From Asterella californica (Eukaryota; Streptophyta; Marchantiopsida; Marchantiales; Aytoniaceae): a stretch of 64,000 bases of DNA. Numbering within the stretch: the first letter of the stretch is position 1; each line of letters starts with the position of its first letter. The stretch covers positions 6,758,001 to 6,822,000 of the forward strand of contig JAYKYS010000007.1 in the NCBI GenBank assembly GCA_036924285.1. Direction: 5' to 3'. The notes under the pieces were generated by a model. That model ran no database searches and was not told where the DNA came from. It saw only the letters and a list, made by a program, of their open reading frames with translations. The position numbers and the translations under genes were made by a program. Below, in pieces: positions 53,501-64,000 of this stretch.

Positions 53501-55789
53501 CAACTGAAGGATGCCTGACCTGCGCGTGAATCGGGCACACCATGAGAACCAAGAAATAATCAAGAAGCAGCTCATCAGAAGACTCCGATGATAAAATGAT
53601 ATTCTCCGGCAACAGCTCCCAACAGAGTTCTTATTCACTCAGAAAGCACTCAGAACTTCAGAAGCCGACAATCGAGTCTTACTTTGACGGCGACCTCGCT
53701 GGGCATTCCATCCCTCTGATCCTTCAACTTTGCTCTGTAAACCTGGAAAGCAACGCACAATATTATGCACGCACCATGGGCTGACTGAATGCAGCGGGTC
53801 GAAGTTTGGTGAAATGAATCGAAGACTCTTCTGAAAACGAGCTTGAGAGAGTAATGGTACAGATCTATCCGAGGAGCTATCACATTCCACAAAAGTCACT
53901 TGAACAGGAGGACGCCTGGGTGACAACCAAGAGACCTAATCTCCAACGACACTGTCCGGAGAACAGGACTGACCAAATACACTGCAAAGCCACCGTCATT
54001 GTGCAGAAGCCGAAAGTATTGTATACGAAAGCGCAGAGGAGCCTCACCTGCGCTATGCTACCAGAAGCGCAAGGCGTTTTAGGAAAATCGACAAATAAAT
54101 CTTCTATGGAGCGACCGAGATTTTCAAGCACAGCTTTCCTGGTTTGGCTATAGCTGTGTTCAGGTGCTCGATCATGAAGACGCCCTAGATATAAGCACAT
54201 GTCTTCGGGGAAAAGATCCTCTCTAGTTGCAGACCACTACAAGCAGAAAAAATACATCAGTGAAGATCCCCGTTGAAGGGAGACGAAATAATTATAGATG
54301 CGGCCCAGGTTTCCTCAACTTTTCAACATCTTGCAAGAACTTGGAGCAAAAGAATCCGAACGAAATATGTATATTGCGAGTGTGTGTAGCGATGATAGTG
54401 AGAGGGTTTCGGCCATTCTAACAGTCTTCAAATGGTAACGGAGAAACTGAGCTCACCTGTCCCCATTTGATAAAAGCAGCTCCACCTCTTTCAAGACAAT
54501 AGCGGAGAAGCCACCAGAGAGCATTTCTAACACGAATGGCCCACGCTGCGATGAGGAGGGTGGAAATGAAGTAAATTACAGGCCCGAAGAAGATGAGAGG
54601 GCCGAATACCAGCACGAGATAGCATGCCCTGAACACGAGCGACGATCTTTGCTGAATACTCCTCCAACCACTCTGGACAACGCTAAACTCTAAGTAAATG
54701 TCGTCTGCTCCTCGATTCCATCTCGAAACGGCATCAAAACTCTCCCCTTCCCAAGCAGCCGAGAGATTTCCCGTCCGCCTGTCCTCGACCTCACTTATCC
54801 TTGGAACCCTGACCACCACCTCCTTCGACACGATATCTTCCTTGTACGTATTCTGTCCGGCAGGTAGTACACCTTTGGCACTTCGTCCGGACTTGAGGAC
54901 GAGAGGAAGAGCAGTGGAGCCTACGATCAAACCTCTGCCAGCGATGAGAATCGTTGTCTGCTCCAGGACGTCCACCACCCAGCCAATTCTGGGAGGACTG
55001 CAAGAAAAATGTCATTTTGGCTCTCTCAGTGAGAAGTACCTTGGAGAAACCTGGGGCAGGAAACGAGTGAAATATACAGGAATAGGCGATTCCTCTTTCT
55101 TTTATGCTCCTGATACAGCACCAGACATCACGACTCATGCTGCCTGTAAGGTAAACATTTGTTTGAAGGGACAGGAGCGTCTTCGTCAAACAGAAGCTAT
55201 ACACAGTGAGTGAGAGACTGCTCTTCTTACTGGTGAAAGTCAGTCATATACGAGCAGAGGCGTTTTGCTGCCCAACGGTGGCGAGACCTCCATAACCTCT
55301 CAGCCAAGCCAGCACTTTCTGCTGGTATTTTCTTGACCCTTGCCTTCGTCTGGGCGTACCCTACGGCAACAGGAAGGGCTGCACCAACGCATTGTAAAGT
55401 GTACTGCACGCAAAGCAGACGGCATAGATAGCTTCTCAACACCTCGAGAATCGTCCTGGGCTCACAACTGGCGAGCAGTTATGAAGAATGGAACAGAGAC
55501 GTCCATTCATAGCTCCAGAATGAAACAATGAAAGATTATGGATGGTGGTGGTATGACGTACGTGTAACTCCGGATGCTCGTGCTTCAGAAGGGGAATACC
55601 GATGGACAGAAGCAGAGACGCAGTCGAAAACTCGTGTAGTCTAGGAAACAGACTTGAATCATCATCCGACTGTGCATAAGTCTGAGAATCTTTGTCCAGA
55701 AATCGCATAACTCTGCCGATGGTAAAGCGAGTGAGTTCTGCCAGAGCCATGATTCCCATGGCGCAGGATACGGCAGGACCACAGAAAGC
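50532..55789 (-). CDS. ABC1/UbiB-family atypical kinase, ADCK2-like
   Basis: Twelve exons join in phase: 55789-55562, 55403-55231, 54997-54457, 54236-54048, 53742-53683, 53519-53373, 53219-53121, 52899-52813, 51542-51443, 51294-51158, 51015-50872 and 50720-50532, giving 697 codons including the stop. One or more 5' exons are missing from this model. UbiB kinases act in mitochondria or plastids in quinone and lipid metabolism. Motifs in order: FIKWGQWSATREDLFPED (KxGQ helix, across the 54457/54236 junction), ASGSIAQVYRAKL (nucleotide loop), VAVKVRHP (Lys), DLRVEAENL (Glu), HTDLHPGNIL (catalytic Asp) and LDFGLAEEL (DFG). The nucleotide loop reads ASGS rather than the Ala-rich AAAS, and with the C-terminal layout this points to the ADCK2 branch. 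The upstream exons include hydrophobic segments. The N-terminus may lie in a Ser/Arg-rich frame at 56692-56381, but I could not join it. The 1.27-kb intron 52812-51543 holds a copia remnant. Confidence 0.85.
51771..51832. repeat. Exact 31-bp tandem duplication in an ABC1-kinase intron
   Basis: ACTCGCTTCAGCAATCTCCC plus 11 more bases occurs twice back to back without a difference, at the left border of the copia remnant. Confidence 0.9.
51890..52640 (+). mobile_element. Ty1/copia 3' end remnant inside an intron
   Basis: Plus-strand pieces match the C-terminal RNase H end of copia polyproteins: TEAEYMAFSTS (about 51943-51975), a CDNQ-like segment near 52107, YPTQEMIAHVLT followed by KVDYLL (about 52285-52355). 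Then comes a polypurine-like AGCGGGAG directly before TGTTAGAATAAAG at about 52449, the usual start of a copia 3' long terminal repeat. The GCGGGAGTGTTRGA junction recurs three times (about 52447, 52513 and 52558), separated by CAACTAGTTCAG units, so the terminus has been locally duplicated. It lies antisense to the host gene. Confidence 0.75.
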
Positions 55790-56291
55790 CTGAACGAAGA
55801 ACAAGAAGAAGGCACCCAGAAGCAATCATAATTTTAGGGCTGCAGTTTCTTACAAGCATTGACAATGTCTAGATGATCGAAAGAAGAAAATTTATTGACA
55901 ATTTTCTTAGCACTCTTCTAGTCCCATTCAGTAGCGATAACGGAAATGTTGTGCAGAGTGCAGGTGGGAAGAGCAAACGGATCAATCTTCAGCCTTTGGC
56001 TGCACGCATGAAGCAACTTCGGAGGCATGGCATGATGTTCCTAGTATTCCCTCAACCACCCCTCTATCTATATGCTGTCATTTTTGTACCTGTGATAAGA
56101 GAAGCATACTTGCAGCGTTAGCCACATTGCCAGCAATCTCCAAGTTACGCGCAAGCTTCGATAAGTGAGTCCTTCGACTGAATGGAACGGAATTCCATGG
56201 GACAGCAACACAGACCAACCAGAAGGGTTATTCTCCACAGAAGCTTGAATTTCGCTTGTCCCTGCTCGAGTTAGTGGACTGTAATTTCTCT

Positions 56292-56692
56292 TCAAAAGCG
56301 ATCCACATTCCTGAAAATATACCTGGAAAAACTGTCTTGTTGGATTTCTCTTGCCCCAGTGCCAATCTCTGCTCCCAGTTTCAGCTGCACAAGTTGCAAT
56401 GCGAAAGCAGAAGGGTCCACGCCTCCAGCAGCTCCAGCATTGAGGCCAAGTCTGAGAGGAAACGATACCCTGAAGCCTGTCTTGCTCTTCTGATGCTTCC
56501 CAAGCCTTTTGCTGGCCCAAAGCTGCGCACTGGACGACGATATTCTACCATAGAGCCATTCCAAAGGCGGCGAAGAGGAGGACCAGGCGGGGGCCTTGAC
56601 CGGCTGCAGCTCCGCTTCCCAATCATGCCTGCTCTGCTGTGTCCAGTATTCCATGCTTGCTCACAAGAGCCCTTAGTCAAGCCTAGCACCAC
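56292..56692 (-). other. Possible 5' exon(s) of the ABC1 kinase gene
   Basis: Two overlapping minus-strand frames lie in the expected place. One starts with Ser, Arg and Pro-rich sequence (MIGKRSCSRSRPPPGPP) that would suit a targeting peptide, and a good donor CCAG|GTATAT sits near 56320. Only a third frame reaches that donor in the phase required by the exon at 55789, so the joining is unresolved. Confidence 0.35.
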
Positions 56693-58660
56693 CTCCGCCT
56701 GTGCCCATCATCACCGAAACAGACGTCAGTCATTTCCCTTCATTGGCACCTCTTCCCTCCCGTAGCCCTCTAACAAATGGCTAATACCAGCAACAGCAGC
56801 AGCTTTATGATCTGCGCATGACATACATCGCCGATATCCCCCTCCTCTTCCTTTCTTTCTTTCTCGGTGGCTAGATGCGTCCGAACGAAATGCGCTGCGC
56901 TGAGCCCAGCCCACCCTCTTCGGACCCATCGTCCCCTGCCATCTCCCATGTCCTCACTCTCCCTCTCTCTCTCTCTCTCTCAAATGCAAATCTGCTGGGC
57001 CTCCTCCCTTTCCAGTGAATCCTTACGGACAAGATCCCGAGCTTTATTCTTCTTCTACTTAATCTTCTGCTTCATTCGTTGCCATACAGAGATGGGACTA
57101 TATTTTAAAGAGAATTCAGTTACTGTGTATCGAGCAGTGTACGGTTCCACAATTGTCGGTAAGAATAAAGTAAAATATGCCGAGCCGTCCTCTGCTCTCC
57201 TCTGCTCGACATTTCATGTGTATCGACATGAACAGAGCACGTGAAGGGAGGAAGAGAAGGAGGGAGCTCTGTGATAATGATGGTATCCTACCGAGGAGTC
57301 CGAATACCATCCGGAACGAGGGAGAAATTCGAGCTTTTTACGTGCAGCTCAGTCCAGTCCAGTGCTCACAAACCAAGAGTGATAAAATTCGAGCCCCGAC
57401 TGAGTCTGAGCAGTAAAATAGACATTAGATGATATAACCTGCAGCTCTGTAATGTTCTCTAGCAGTGACGAGGATTAGTTCTGGGCACATTCTGCAATGA
57501 AGCTCCGTGGACACAGACAGAGAGCTTCATGGAGTCCATTAAATTAACACGATGGATGCGTTTCCAAATTGGAACGGCGGCAAGCGAAGGAAGGAAAGCG
57601 TTCGGGGGGGTTGGAGCTTCATTCATGGCCTAAGATAGAAATAGCTACAGTTTCTGTTCAGTGTCTTCATTTGCTGCTGCTAGATCATCAAGCAGTACCT
57701 GCCCAGTGCGTCAGCAGACTTGCAACGTACGACATGCCCTTTCGCCATAGTCTCTCCAGGCTCCAGGCTCCAGCTCTCCTCTTTTCTTCAGAGCCGCCGA
57801 GACTCATGCTCAGCCAACCAGACCGAAAGAAATCCTCCCTCAAACTGCAGAAAGTATCCTCATTCCTGAAGAGTGCATGGGTCAGTGGGCCGATGAATCG
57901 CACTGGAAAGACATGAACGTCCAACTTTATGGAATAGCATGTTTGTAAAGTTGGCGTCAAGCGTGCTCGTGTCTTAGCCAGTAGCCAGTGAGTGAAGGCT
58001 GTCCCATGAAGAGTCTTCTGAGCCCATCATAAGCTGCCGGAGTCAGCCGGACACACAGAGGACTGAGAGGACTGAGAGAGAGAGGGAGAGATGTGGGGGA
58101 TATGTGGGCCCTTCATCTCATCCTTGGCGCTTGCTGCCTGACATCCGTTCAATTCTACTGTAATCTTGTAGGTCCAGCTTCTTCTCCAAGCAGAGTCAAG
58201 CTCCACCGTTTCTCGGTGTGCGACGAGAAAGGGGCCAAGTGAATGCAAAAGGTCAAAAGTACTACTCCGGTGGAATAACTACTGTCAATCAGAAATCTAT
58301 GCACGGTGACACGAACATTCAAGCAGTAAATTATAAGAACTTGTTGCGCGAGAATTTAGAACTGGTTCTTTGTTCATGCATGATAAGTGAAAACACGATT
58401 AGAAAGAGGTGCGCGAGACCAAGAGAAGAACGTCTCTTCTCGTAAAGCTTTTACTCTTAGTCCGTTTATAATTTAAAATTTTTGTTAAGTTGTAGTTTAA
58501 AGTATGATGATTAGCAATAGTGCACGGACAACGACGAAAACTGAAAACTCCTGTCCGTTTAATAAAACTCTATAAACAATGACTCTGCAATAACCAAAAC
58601 GTATTAAGAGGAGTGACCTATCAGCTGTTGTGCGTACATTTGTGTCATTGCGGAAAAGCG
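56693..58660. other. Upstream region of the ABC1 kinase gene, no supported gene
   Basis: It contains a CT microsatellite (about 56955-56981) and GA-rich tracts near 58055-58095. A 115-codon plus-strand frame (57569-57916) has no recognisable domain. Confidence 0.45.
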
Positions 58661-58668
58661 ATGAAATG

Positions 58669-59078
58669 AATATCCTTCCCCACGGCCTTGTACAGTGAAT
58701 TTTGTTTTCTCTTATCAGAAAACATGTAAATGTTATAAATATATATTATAATAAATTATTATAAAAGATTAAATTAGTTTATAAATGATATAATATTAAC
58801 CAGTCTCGGAGTAGCAAACCGATCTAGATATAAACTATAAGTGGAGACTGGGTTGATGTGTTGCTGGGGGTATAAGACCGAGACAGTAATTCTCAAAACA
58901 CGTCATTTTATGAGAACATTCATTTATGTTCTAACTCTTTTCGCGGGAAGAGTTAGAACATAAATTAATGTGTACATGATGTGAATATCCTCCATGAATA
59001 ACAAAAGGATCCCGCCGGAAGAGTTAAAATATAAATTAATGTACACTTCTAAGTGTACATGAGATGAATATCTTCCAT
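58669..59078 (-). repeat. Dispersed repeat family R1, copy 3, inverted orientation
   Basis: Read on the minus strand it follows the same order as the 44.3-kb copy. It opens with a GTACAC palindrome (59039-59060), then a hairpin with 18-bp arms ATTTATGTTCTAACTCTT (58922-58965). Next come TTATACCCCCAGCAA, CACTTATAG, GCTACTCCGAGACT, an AT-rich spacer, GTTTTCTGATAAGAGAAAAC, TTCACTGTACAAGGCCGTGG and GGAAGGATATT. The head is partly duplicated: a GTTATTCATGGARGATATTC unit occurs twice. Confidence 0.8.
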
Positions 59079-60381
59079 GAATAACAAACGAATGAAAATC
59101 TCATCAAGCATAACAACGAAAAAAAAGAGATCCAAAGGGCCAAGCATTCAAACACCTTAGGGCAAAGAGAAAATCAAGACTAAGCCTCACAATCCCTAGC
59201 TCTAATTTCACCAATTGCGTCTGGAAATCACTCGGTAAATCAAAGGTCTTTTATACAACTGGTGCACTAGAGGTGGCATTGCTTACTGCAATTGCTTTCT
59301 TGTGGACAGCGTCAACTAAAGCTCTCTATAGAACAGTGAAAATTCGCTGTCTAAAGTACATGGTAAAGAAAAATAGAAAAAGTGATACCCCTTGACACTT
59401 ATTGTGATAAGCTATAACACAATCTCGAATGAAACCATAAAACTCTAAGACTGATGATCATATATCTCTAAGGTTAAAGAGAAGAAATCATGTCACTCCT
59501 ACATACCTCTATACTTTGTCATTTTTGCTGTTGTCGTCATGCGGAGACTAGAGACCTCCAAGACTCTCATACATTCTGTTGAAAGGAATAAGAAGTTAAC
59601 TGTACTTCTCCTTAAAAGACCATGATCAGTGATATTTTCGTTTAGCTTTTCTTCAAACTACCGCTCATTTTTACTAAAGATTGCACTAGACAATGTGTCG
59701 TGACTATTGTGCTTATTTACATTCGATGTAAAAGACATGTGGGATAATCACATAACGCTACATCAACTACACGACGGTGCACACAATCATCATGTCTAAA
59801 TGTCTCTCATAAACGTACTATCTAGAGTTTCACTCTTGATAGTATGTTTTTCAAATGTTATAGCTAATTGTGATCTTAGTTTATATATGCTTTGAAGACC
59901 ACATGAGCGTTCAAACCCATTTGAATTCTAAGTGATCATCATATTTTATTTAGTTTTTTATGCAGAGTTGTAAATTCACATACTCGTGATTGATTATCGT
60001 GTAAGGATTGAGATCGTGTAGCAACGTTGACGTGACGTATATGATTTATAATGTAAGACAAGTAATTAATAGCATCCATTATATATATATGTGCTTGACT
60101 TTCTTTCTTAGTGTCATTCAAATAATACTACTATAGTAATTATGATCTTAGAGCAAACATTCAGGTGATCCATGTATAACTTTAGGTAAGTCCATAGCAG
60201 CCATTCTTAGTTGAGAATATATGTATGATTAAGATAACAACGTTGAAGTGAGTAATTTTATAGAAAATAATACAAATAAATATTACCACGTGTATCATCG
60301 CGATGCTTTTATATATGTATATATGTCTCCAAAGTACTACTTTGATCTAAAATTTTATCTATAACAAACTCCATATAAAAA

Positions 60382-60720
60382 ATATGTAAATCTTGATTTA
60401 ATATAATTACTATTATCAAAAAATATAGATAAATATCAGACGTGTACATCTTTTGTCTCATTTTCATGTACACATGTCAAGGTCACATTGGTCAAGCTAT
60501 AAATATTCTCTACATGTATTTTCACATATCAAATTTATAACTTAGATTTAGTATAATTAATATTATCAAGAATAATATAGGTACATATCGCCATGTGTAC
60601 ATCTATCGTCTCATTTGCATGTGCACTTGTCACATTCGCATTGATCGAACTGTAAATATTATATTTATATTTATATTCTTATATATCAAATTTTTTAATC
60701 TAGATTTAATCTAATCTCAA
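60382..60720. repeat. Tandem repeat, period about 152 bp, two copies plus a partial third
   Basis: GTGTACATCTTTTGTCTCAT (about 60442) and GTGTACATCTATCGTCTCAT (about 60594) are 152 bp apart. The AATCTTGATTTAATATAAT-like segment recurs at about 60389, 60540 and 60692. The copies are diverged. Confidence 0.75.
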
Positions 60721-60875
60721 AAAAGCGTGATCTTCTTAACACGGTGTTGTTGTTCGTATGGCTTGGAAACGACATGAGATGTAAGAAAATATGTAAACGA
60801 ACTATGAAAATATGTTATCAGATTATGAGCATATAACATTCAAACAATAAATAGTATGAAAAGCGACTTCGAATC

Positions 60876-61025
60876 TGATACTTTTTCATTACAAGAACAA
60901 CTTCTATATTCGTCAATTCTTATCCGCTCACATGCTCTCCACCTAGGGTATGATACTTTTTCATTACAAGAACAACTTCTAACTCGTCGATTCTTGTCGT
61001 GTCCTATACTCTCCGCCTCTCATCT
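60876..61025. repeat. Two-copy tandem repeat, period 75 bp
   Basis: TGATACTTTTTCATTACAAG is exact at 60876 and 60951, and the following CGTCRATTCTTRTCCG-like and CTCTCC segments match with substitutions. Confidence 0.85.
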
Positions 61026-61158
61026 TTGCTAGTTATCGTGTTTCGCTAGACAAATGCCACACAACAGAGAGAGTAACATGCATAACATCTACATTCTATA
61101 TGGAAATCTTTACTTTCCCACTCACTCTTCAACATTACCGAAATTTAATCTGACTGAT

Positions 61159-61190
61159 TATAAACTGAAAGATATATCTTTCAGTTTATA
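61159..61190. repeat. Perfect 32-bp palindrome, no spacer
   Basis: TATAAACTGAAAGATA is followed directly by its exact reverse complement TATCTTTCAGTTTATA. Confidence 0.95.
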
Positions 61191-63744
61191 TCATTTTAAT
61201 ATCTTTTGTTAGAACCTTGATGTCCTAACCCTAAACTCAAGAATTTCTATAAAGATTTTCTTCCCAGAGAAACAGGAAACACCGCTTGTAGTCTGGAACA
61301 GAGTAACACATCCAAATCACCAAAATCTCCACCATGAACCCTGTACTAGAACTCTTTCCATCTACAATATGTTTTGAAGTAAAATAAAAACGTATACAAA
61401 TCATGATTACCAGAAGACTAGATTCTTTCTCAAAGCAATATTGTACCATTCAGCTTAAATTTCAATATCTTCTTCCTCCATAGTTACAGATGGCCATATC
61501 AAATCTAAACTGAGAATATAAATTTTCGAATGGTATGAGATGCAATCCACATAGACACCAGGTAAACATCAAATAGACACAAAAACACAAACTCATACAG
61601 ACATCAGGTAAGTATCAAATAGATTCAAAACAGTACCAGTTGCACCGTCCCAAGCACCCAAGAACTTCACGTAAACTGAAATTTAGCAGACCCAAAAACA
61701 GAGAATGAACAGCTGTGATCCCAGCAGAGCGGAAATCCAAGAATTCATGTAATTTCACCCTCAGTCTTGTTATCATCTTTGGGATACATTCTTCCACGTT
61801 TGTAACAAGATATACCCCACTCTGCAGTCTGAAAATCTCATGTCTAAACGAGTACCGCCGAGATATGTGGGGATTGCCATATGCGGAAGTACCATATCCT
61901 ACACTCTGATAATAGCTTTCGTCTAAACGGTTGGTCCCGAGTTGTGTATACACTGCCACACTTTTGCAACTATCAAGGATGACAAGCAGATTATCTATGA
62001 TAGTATCTTCAACAGATAGTTATAGGAGGCAACCCTCTTCACTTTGAAGAGGGTTGCCAATTTAGGGCCATCCCCCCAAACCTAATCGGCAGTGTAAACA
62101 GCTTTAAATGTTGACACTGTTGACAAGCTGAACTTTGTTTAATTTGTTGGGTTACACATTCAGTGCTGTCGCGTGAGAATCACGACAGCTACCTGAGGAA
62201 AGGGAGACTTACCCAAGTAGTAAGAAGACTTACCGTACAGGACATTCGTCTTCGAACAAGGAGAAGTACATTGTGAGTAGCAAAAAGAGGTGTGAATTTA
62301 CGCAAACTACAAACGTCAAGATAGTGAATGTCTGTAACCAAGGAGCGTACCACCAGAAATGTAGAGCACTAGGAGCCAATGAGTACAGGATTCGTCCGGG
62401 AGAATGGCAGCTCAGCAAGAACACTCAGTGAAGTACACTGAAAGTTCCAGAAAAGAAAGGTTGACTGTGTGCCATCTTGGAGCGTCAAGTTAGCGTAACT
62501 CTGTAGGGGGGACTGACCAGTGGGAATGTGAAGGGCGGCACACATTACCTGAGATGGTGCCCCTAGGTATGGAAGTGCAAGTAGTGACATGTACAGAGTA
62601 TGCAGTGCAAAGTGATCGAACGAAATCAAGAAATCTACTGGAGAACCGAAAACATGGGCTAAAAAAACTTAGGAGTGAAATCAGTACAGAGTCTCAATGG
62701 CGATCAAGTATGAGATCACAAAAACCGCAGTGAAAGTGTACAAAAGTTGCAAGTGACGAGTGAAATAAGAATAACCAGTCACTCAGAAGAATATACGGAC
62801 AACTTAGTGCACAAAAGTCACTGACGCAGCTGGAGGTAATGAGTAGTTGTACAACCCATGTGCACTCAACCATTATCGGTGCAGGGGACGCTATGCAATC
62901 CGTAACATGCAAATTTTGACAGTAAGATGTTAACATGGAACCTGAACAAATGCTGAGTACAATTTCGAAATACACTTACTGAAGTAAGAAAAGAAATAAG
63001 CGTCTCGCTCAAACCTGAAATACATAAGTAGTAAGGTACACACGGACTTCATCTTGAATTTCTGAAGTTGTTACCAAGCTACCAACTTGGGAAAGGGCAT
63101 TACCGAAACTGAATACGGCAAATGGTTATCTATAAACAACCAACACCTGTACTTGCCCACCAACCCACGATAGAGGTAGAGCTTCCCACAATTCACCCGT
63201 GAAACACGAGACTGGTACGGGTTGCGATATACAGATCCTTACTAATCAGATTGTTTGGTACCGCAAACGTACGAATTTAAAAGAACTCAGAAAGTCAACA
63301 TTAGGCCCGTGCCGAAGTTTGACGCACCACTCCCGAACAACAAAACTGCCTGTCATCGCCACTGTGAGTTAAAACACGTAGGCTGAAAGGAGTAGATGGC
63401 CACATTCTTCCGAGATTCAAGAGTCCGACCTCATGGTTTTAGCTCCGGGCGGCAGTTGGGCTGAGCTCACGGGAAAAGAAGCTCTCTAAGATGTGAACTA
63501 CCCTAGAAGCATTATGATCCGTTATACCAACTTAAGCAGCAGTCACGCCCGTCTCCTTGCTCCAGACCTATGTGCGATCACCAAAGCACAAGCCTCTGAG
63601 GCAGTGCTTACCACAGCTTGTGTCACAAAGGGTCCTGTAACAACAGGTTTAATGATCCTATTTCCTCCCGTTATTGCTGCCCGGATCAAAGATGGCTGAT
63701 CTCCTCAGAAAGTAAATCTTCGCAATATGCGAGAACTACACTGG
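61191..63744. other. Intergenic and 3' region of the right-edge gene
   Basis: Several minus-strand frames of 60-115 codons (for example 61959-61615) show no domain and no consistent splicing into one gene. The hairpin 62028-62058 lies here. The last few hundred bases probably include the 3' untranslated region of the right-edge gene. Confidence 0.4.
62028..62058. repeat. Near-perfect hairpin, 13-bp arms
   Basis: GGCAACCCTCTTC and GAAGAGGGTTGCC pair exactly with a 5-nt loop (ACTTT). Confidence 0.9.
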
Positions 63745-63959
63745 TTACTGAGCAGAACCATTAAGCTTCATCTTTGATATATCCTGTTCCATTCCGTAGG
63801 ACTGGCTCGGTGATGGACTAGGCTCTTTGTCAAACTCACAGTCAAACCCGTCAGCTTTGATTATGCCTTCCGGGACTTGCAAATCCCGATCAGAAATGCT
63901 CGACAGGTCGTTGTACAGAGACGAAGAGATACTCTGGGTCGAGGACTGTGACGGCGATC
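63745..63959 (-). CDS. Last exon of an unrecognised gene, partial
   Basis: A minus-strand frame of about 71 codons starts after an acceptor TTGCAG at 63960 and ends with TAA at 63745-63747. The rest of the gene lies beyond the right edge. The peptide is Ser-rich at first (SPSQSSTQSISSSLYNDLSS), then acidic (ADGFDCEFDKEPSPSPSQSY), ending MKLNGSAQ, a low-complexity, probably disordered C-terminal tail. The acceptor, the phase-consistent open frame and the biased composition support coding. No family can be named. Confidence 0.5.
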
Positions 63960-64000
63960 CTGCAAGGACAACAATTCAATATTCAATATCATTGTCTGAA

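Larger units (their letters stand above)
59079..61158. other. AT-rich intergenic DNA with two tandem repeats
   Basis: No gene supported. The tandem repeats are listed separately; otherwise the sequence is low-complexity and AT-rich. Confidence 0.5.

Noticed and set aside
57569..57916. 115-codon plus-strand ORF upstream of the ABC1 kinase gene
   Set aside because: Low-complexity neighbourhood and no domain; likely chance.
61615..61959. 114-codon minus-strand ORF
   Set aside because: No family resemblance and no consistent joining with neighbouring frames; left as unsupported.

Overview
The window looks like nuclear DNA of a land plant outside the flowering plants, most likely a bryophyte; a liverwort is plausible, and a streptophyte alga or lycophyte cannot be excluded. 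The reasons are spliceosomal genes with GT-AG introns of about 140-570 bp, an ALMT anion-channel gene and an organellar-type prolyl-tRNA synthetase. There is also a cobalamin-associated MeaB/MMAA GTPase, a family absent from flowering plants, and much decayed Ty3 and Ty1/copia retrotransposon sequence. No bacterial-type operon, CRISPR array or intact rRNA/tRNA gene was seen. I rebuilt exons by matching family-conserved protein segments and requiring GT/AG borders with consistent codon phase. None of this has been tested against transcripts.

Layout. 1-13.4 kb is transposon-rich: a broken coiled-coil ORF (minus strand), a 157-bp triple tandem repeat, a decayed Ty3-like gag/protease, then anonymous DNA with a tandem-plus-palindrome. 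At 13.4-13.9 kb is a single-exon mitochondrial ribosomal protein L11 gene (minus) with a 172-bp duplication just upstream. 14.3-19.8 kb holds two well-defined terminal-inverted-repeat elements. An ALMT gene (plus, four exons) lies at 19.8-22.6 kb. A HERP-like ER membrane protein gene (minus, five exons) lies at 28.3-30.7 kb, with a perfect ERSE motif about 650 bp upstream of its start codon. 31.8-39.7 kb is an AT-rich transposon graveyard with a Ty3-type integrase remnant. An organellar ProRS gene (minus, eleven exons) lies at 40.2-44.1 kb. The MeaB/MMAA GTPase gene (plus, six exons) lies at 46.4-49.1 kb. An ABC1/UbiB atypical kinase of ADCK2 type (minus, at least twelve exons) lies at 50.5-55.8 kb or further, with a copia remnant in its longest intron. 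57-63.7 kb is AT-rich repeats, and the last exon of an unrecognised gene (minus) runs off the right edge.

How the genes relate. L11, ProRS, the MeaB-type GTPase and the ABC1 kinase are all expected in organelles, but they are independent nuclear genes with no operon logic. The GTPase and the ABC1 kinase are convergent neighbours. The two most informative observations are the cobalamin-type GTPase in a plant and the ERSE upstream of the HERP-like gene. The most unusual structural feature is a recurring set of perfect or near-perfect short palindromes scattered through intergenic DNA, some belonging to a dispersed repeat family.
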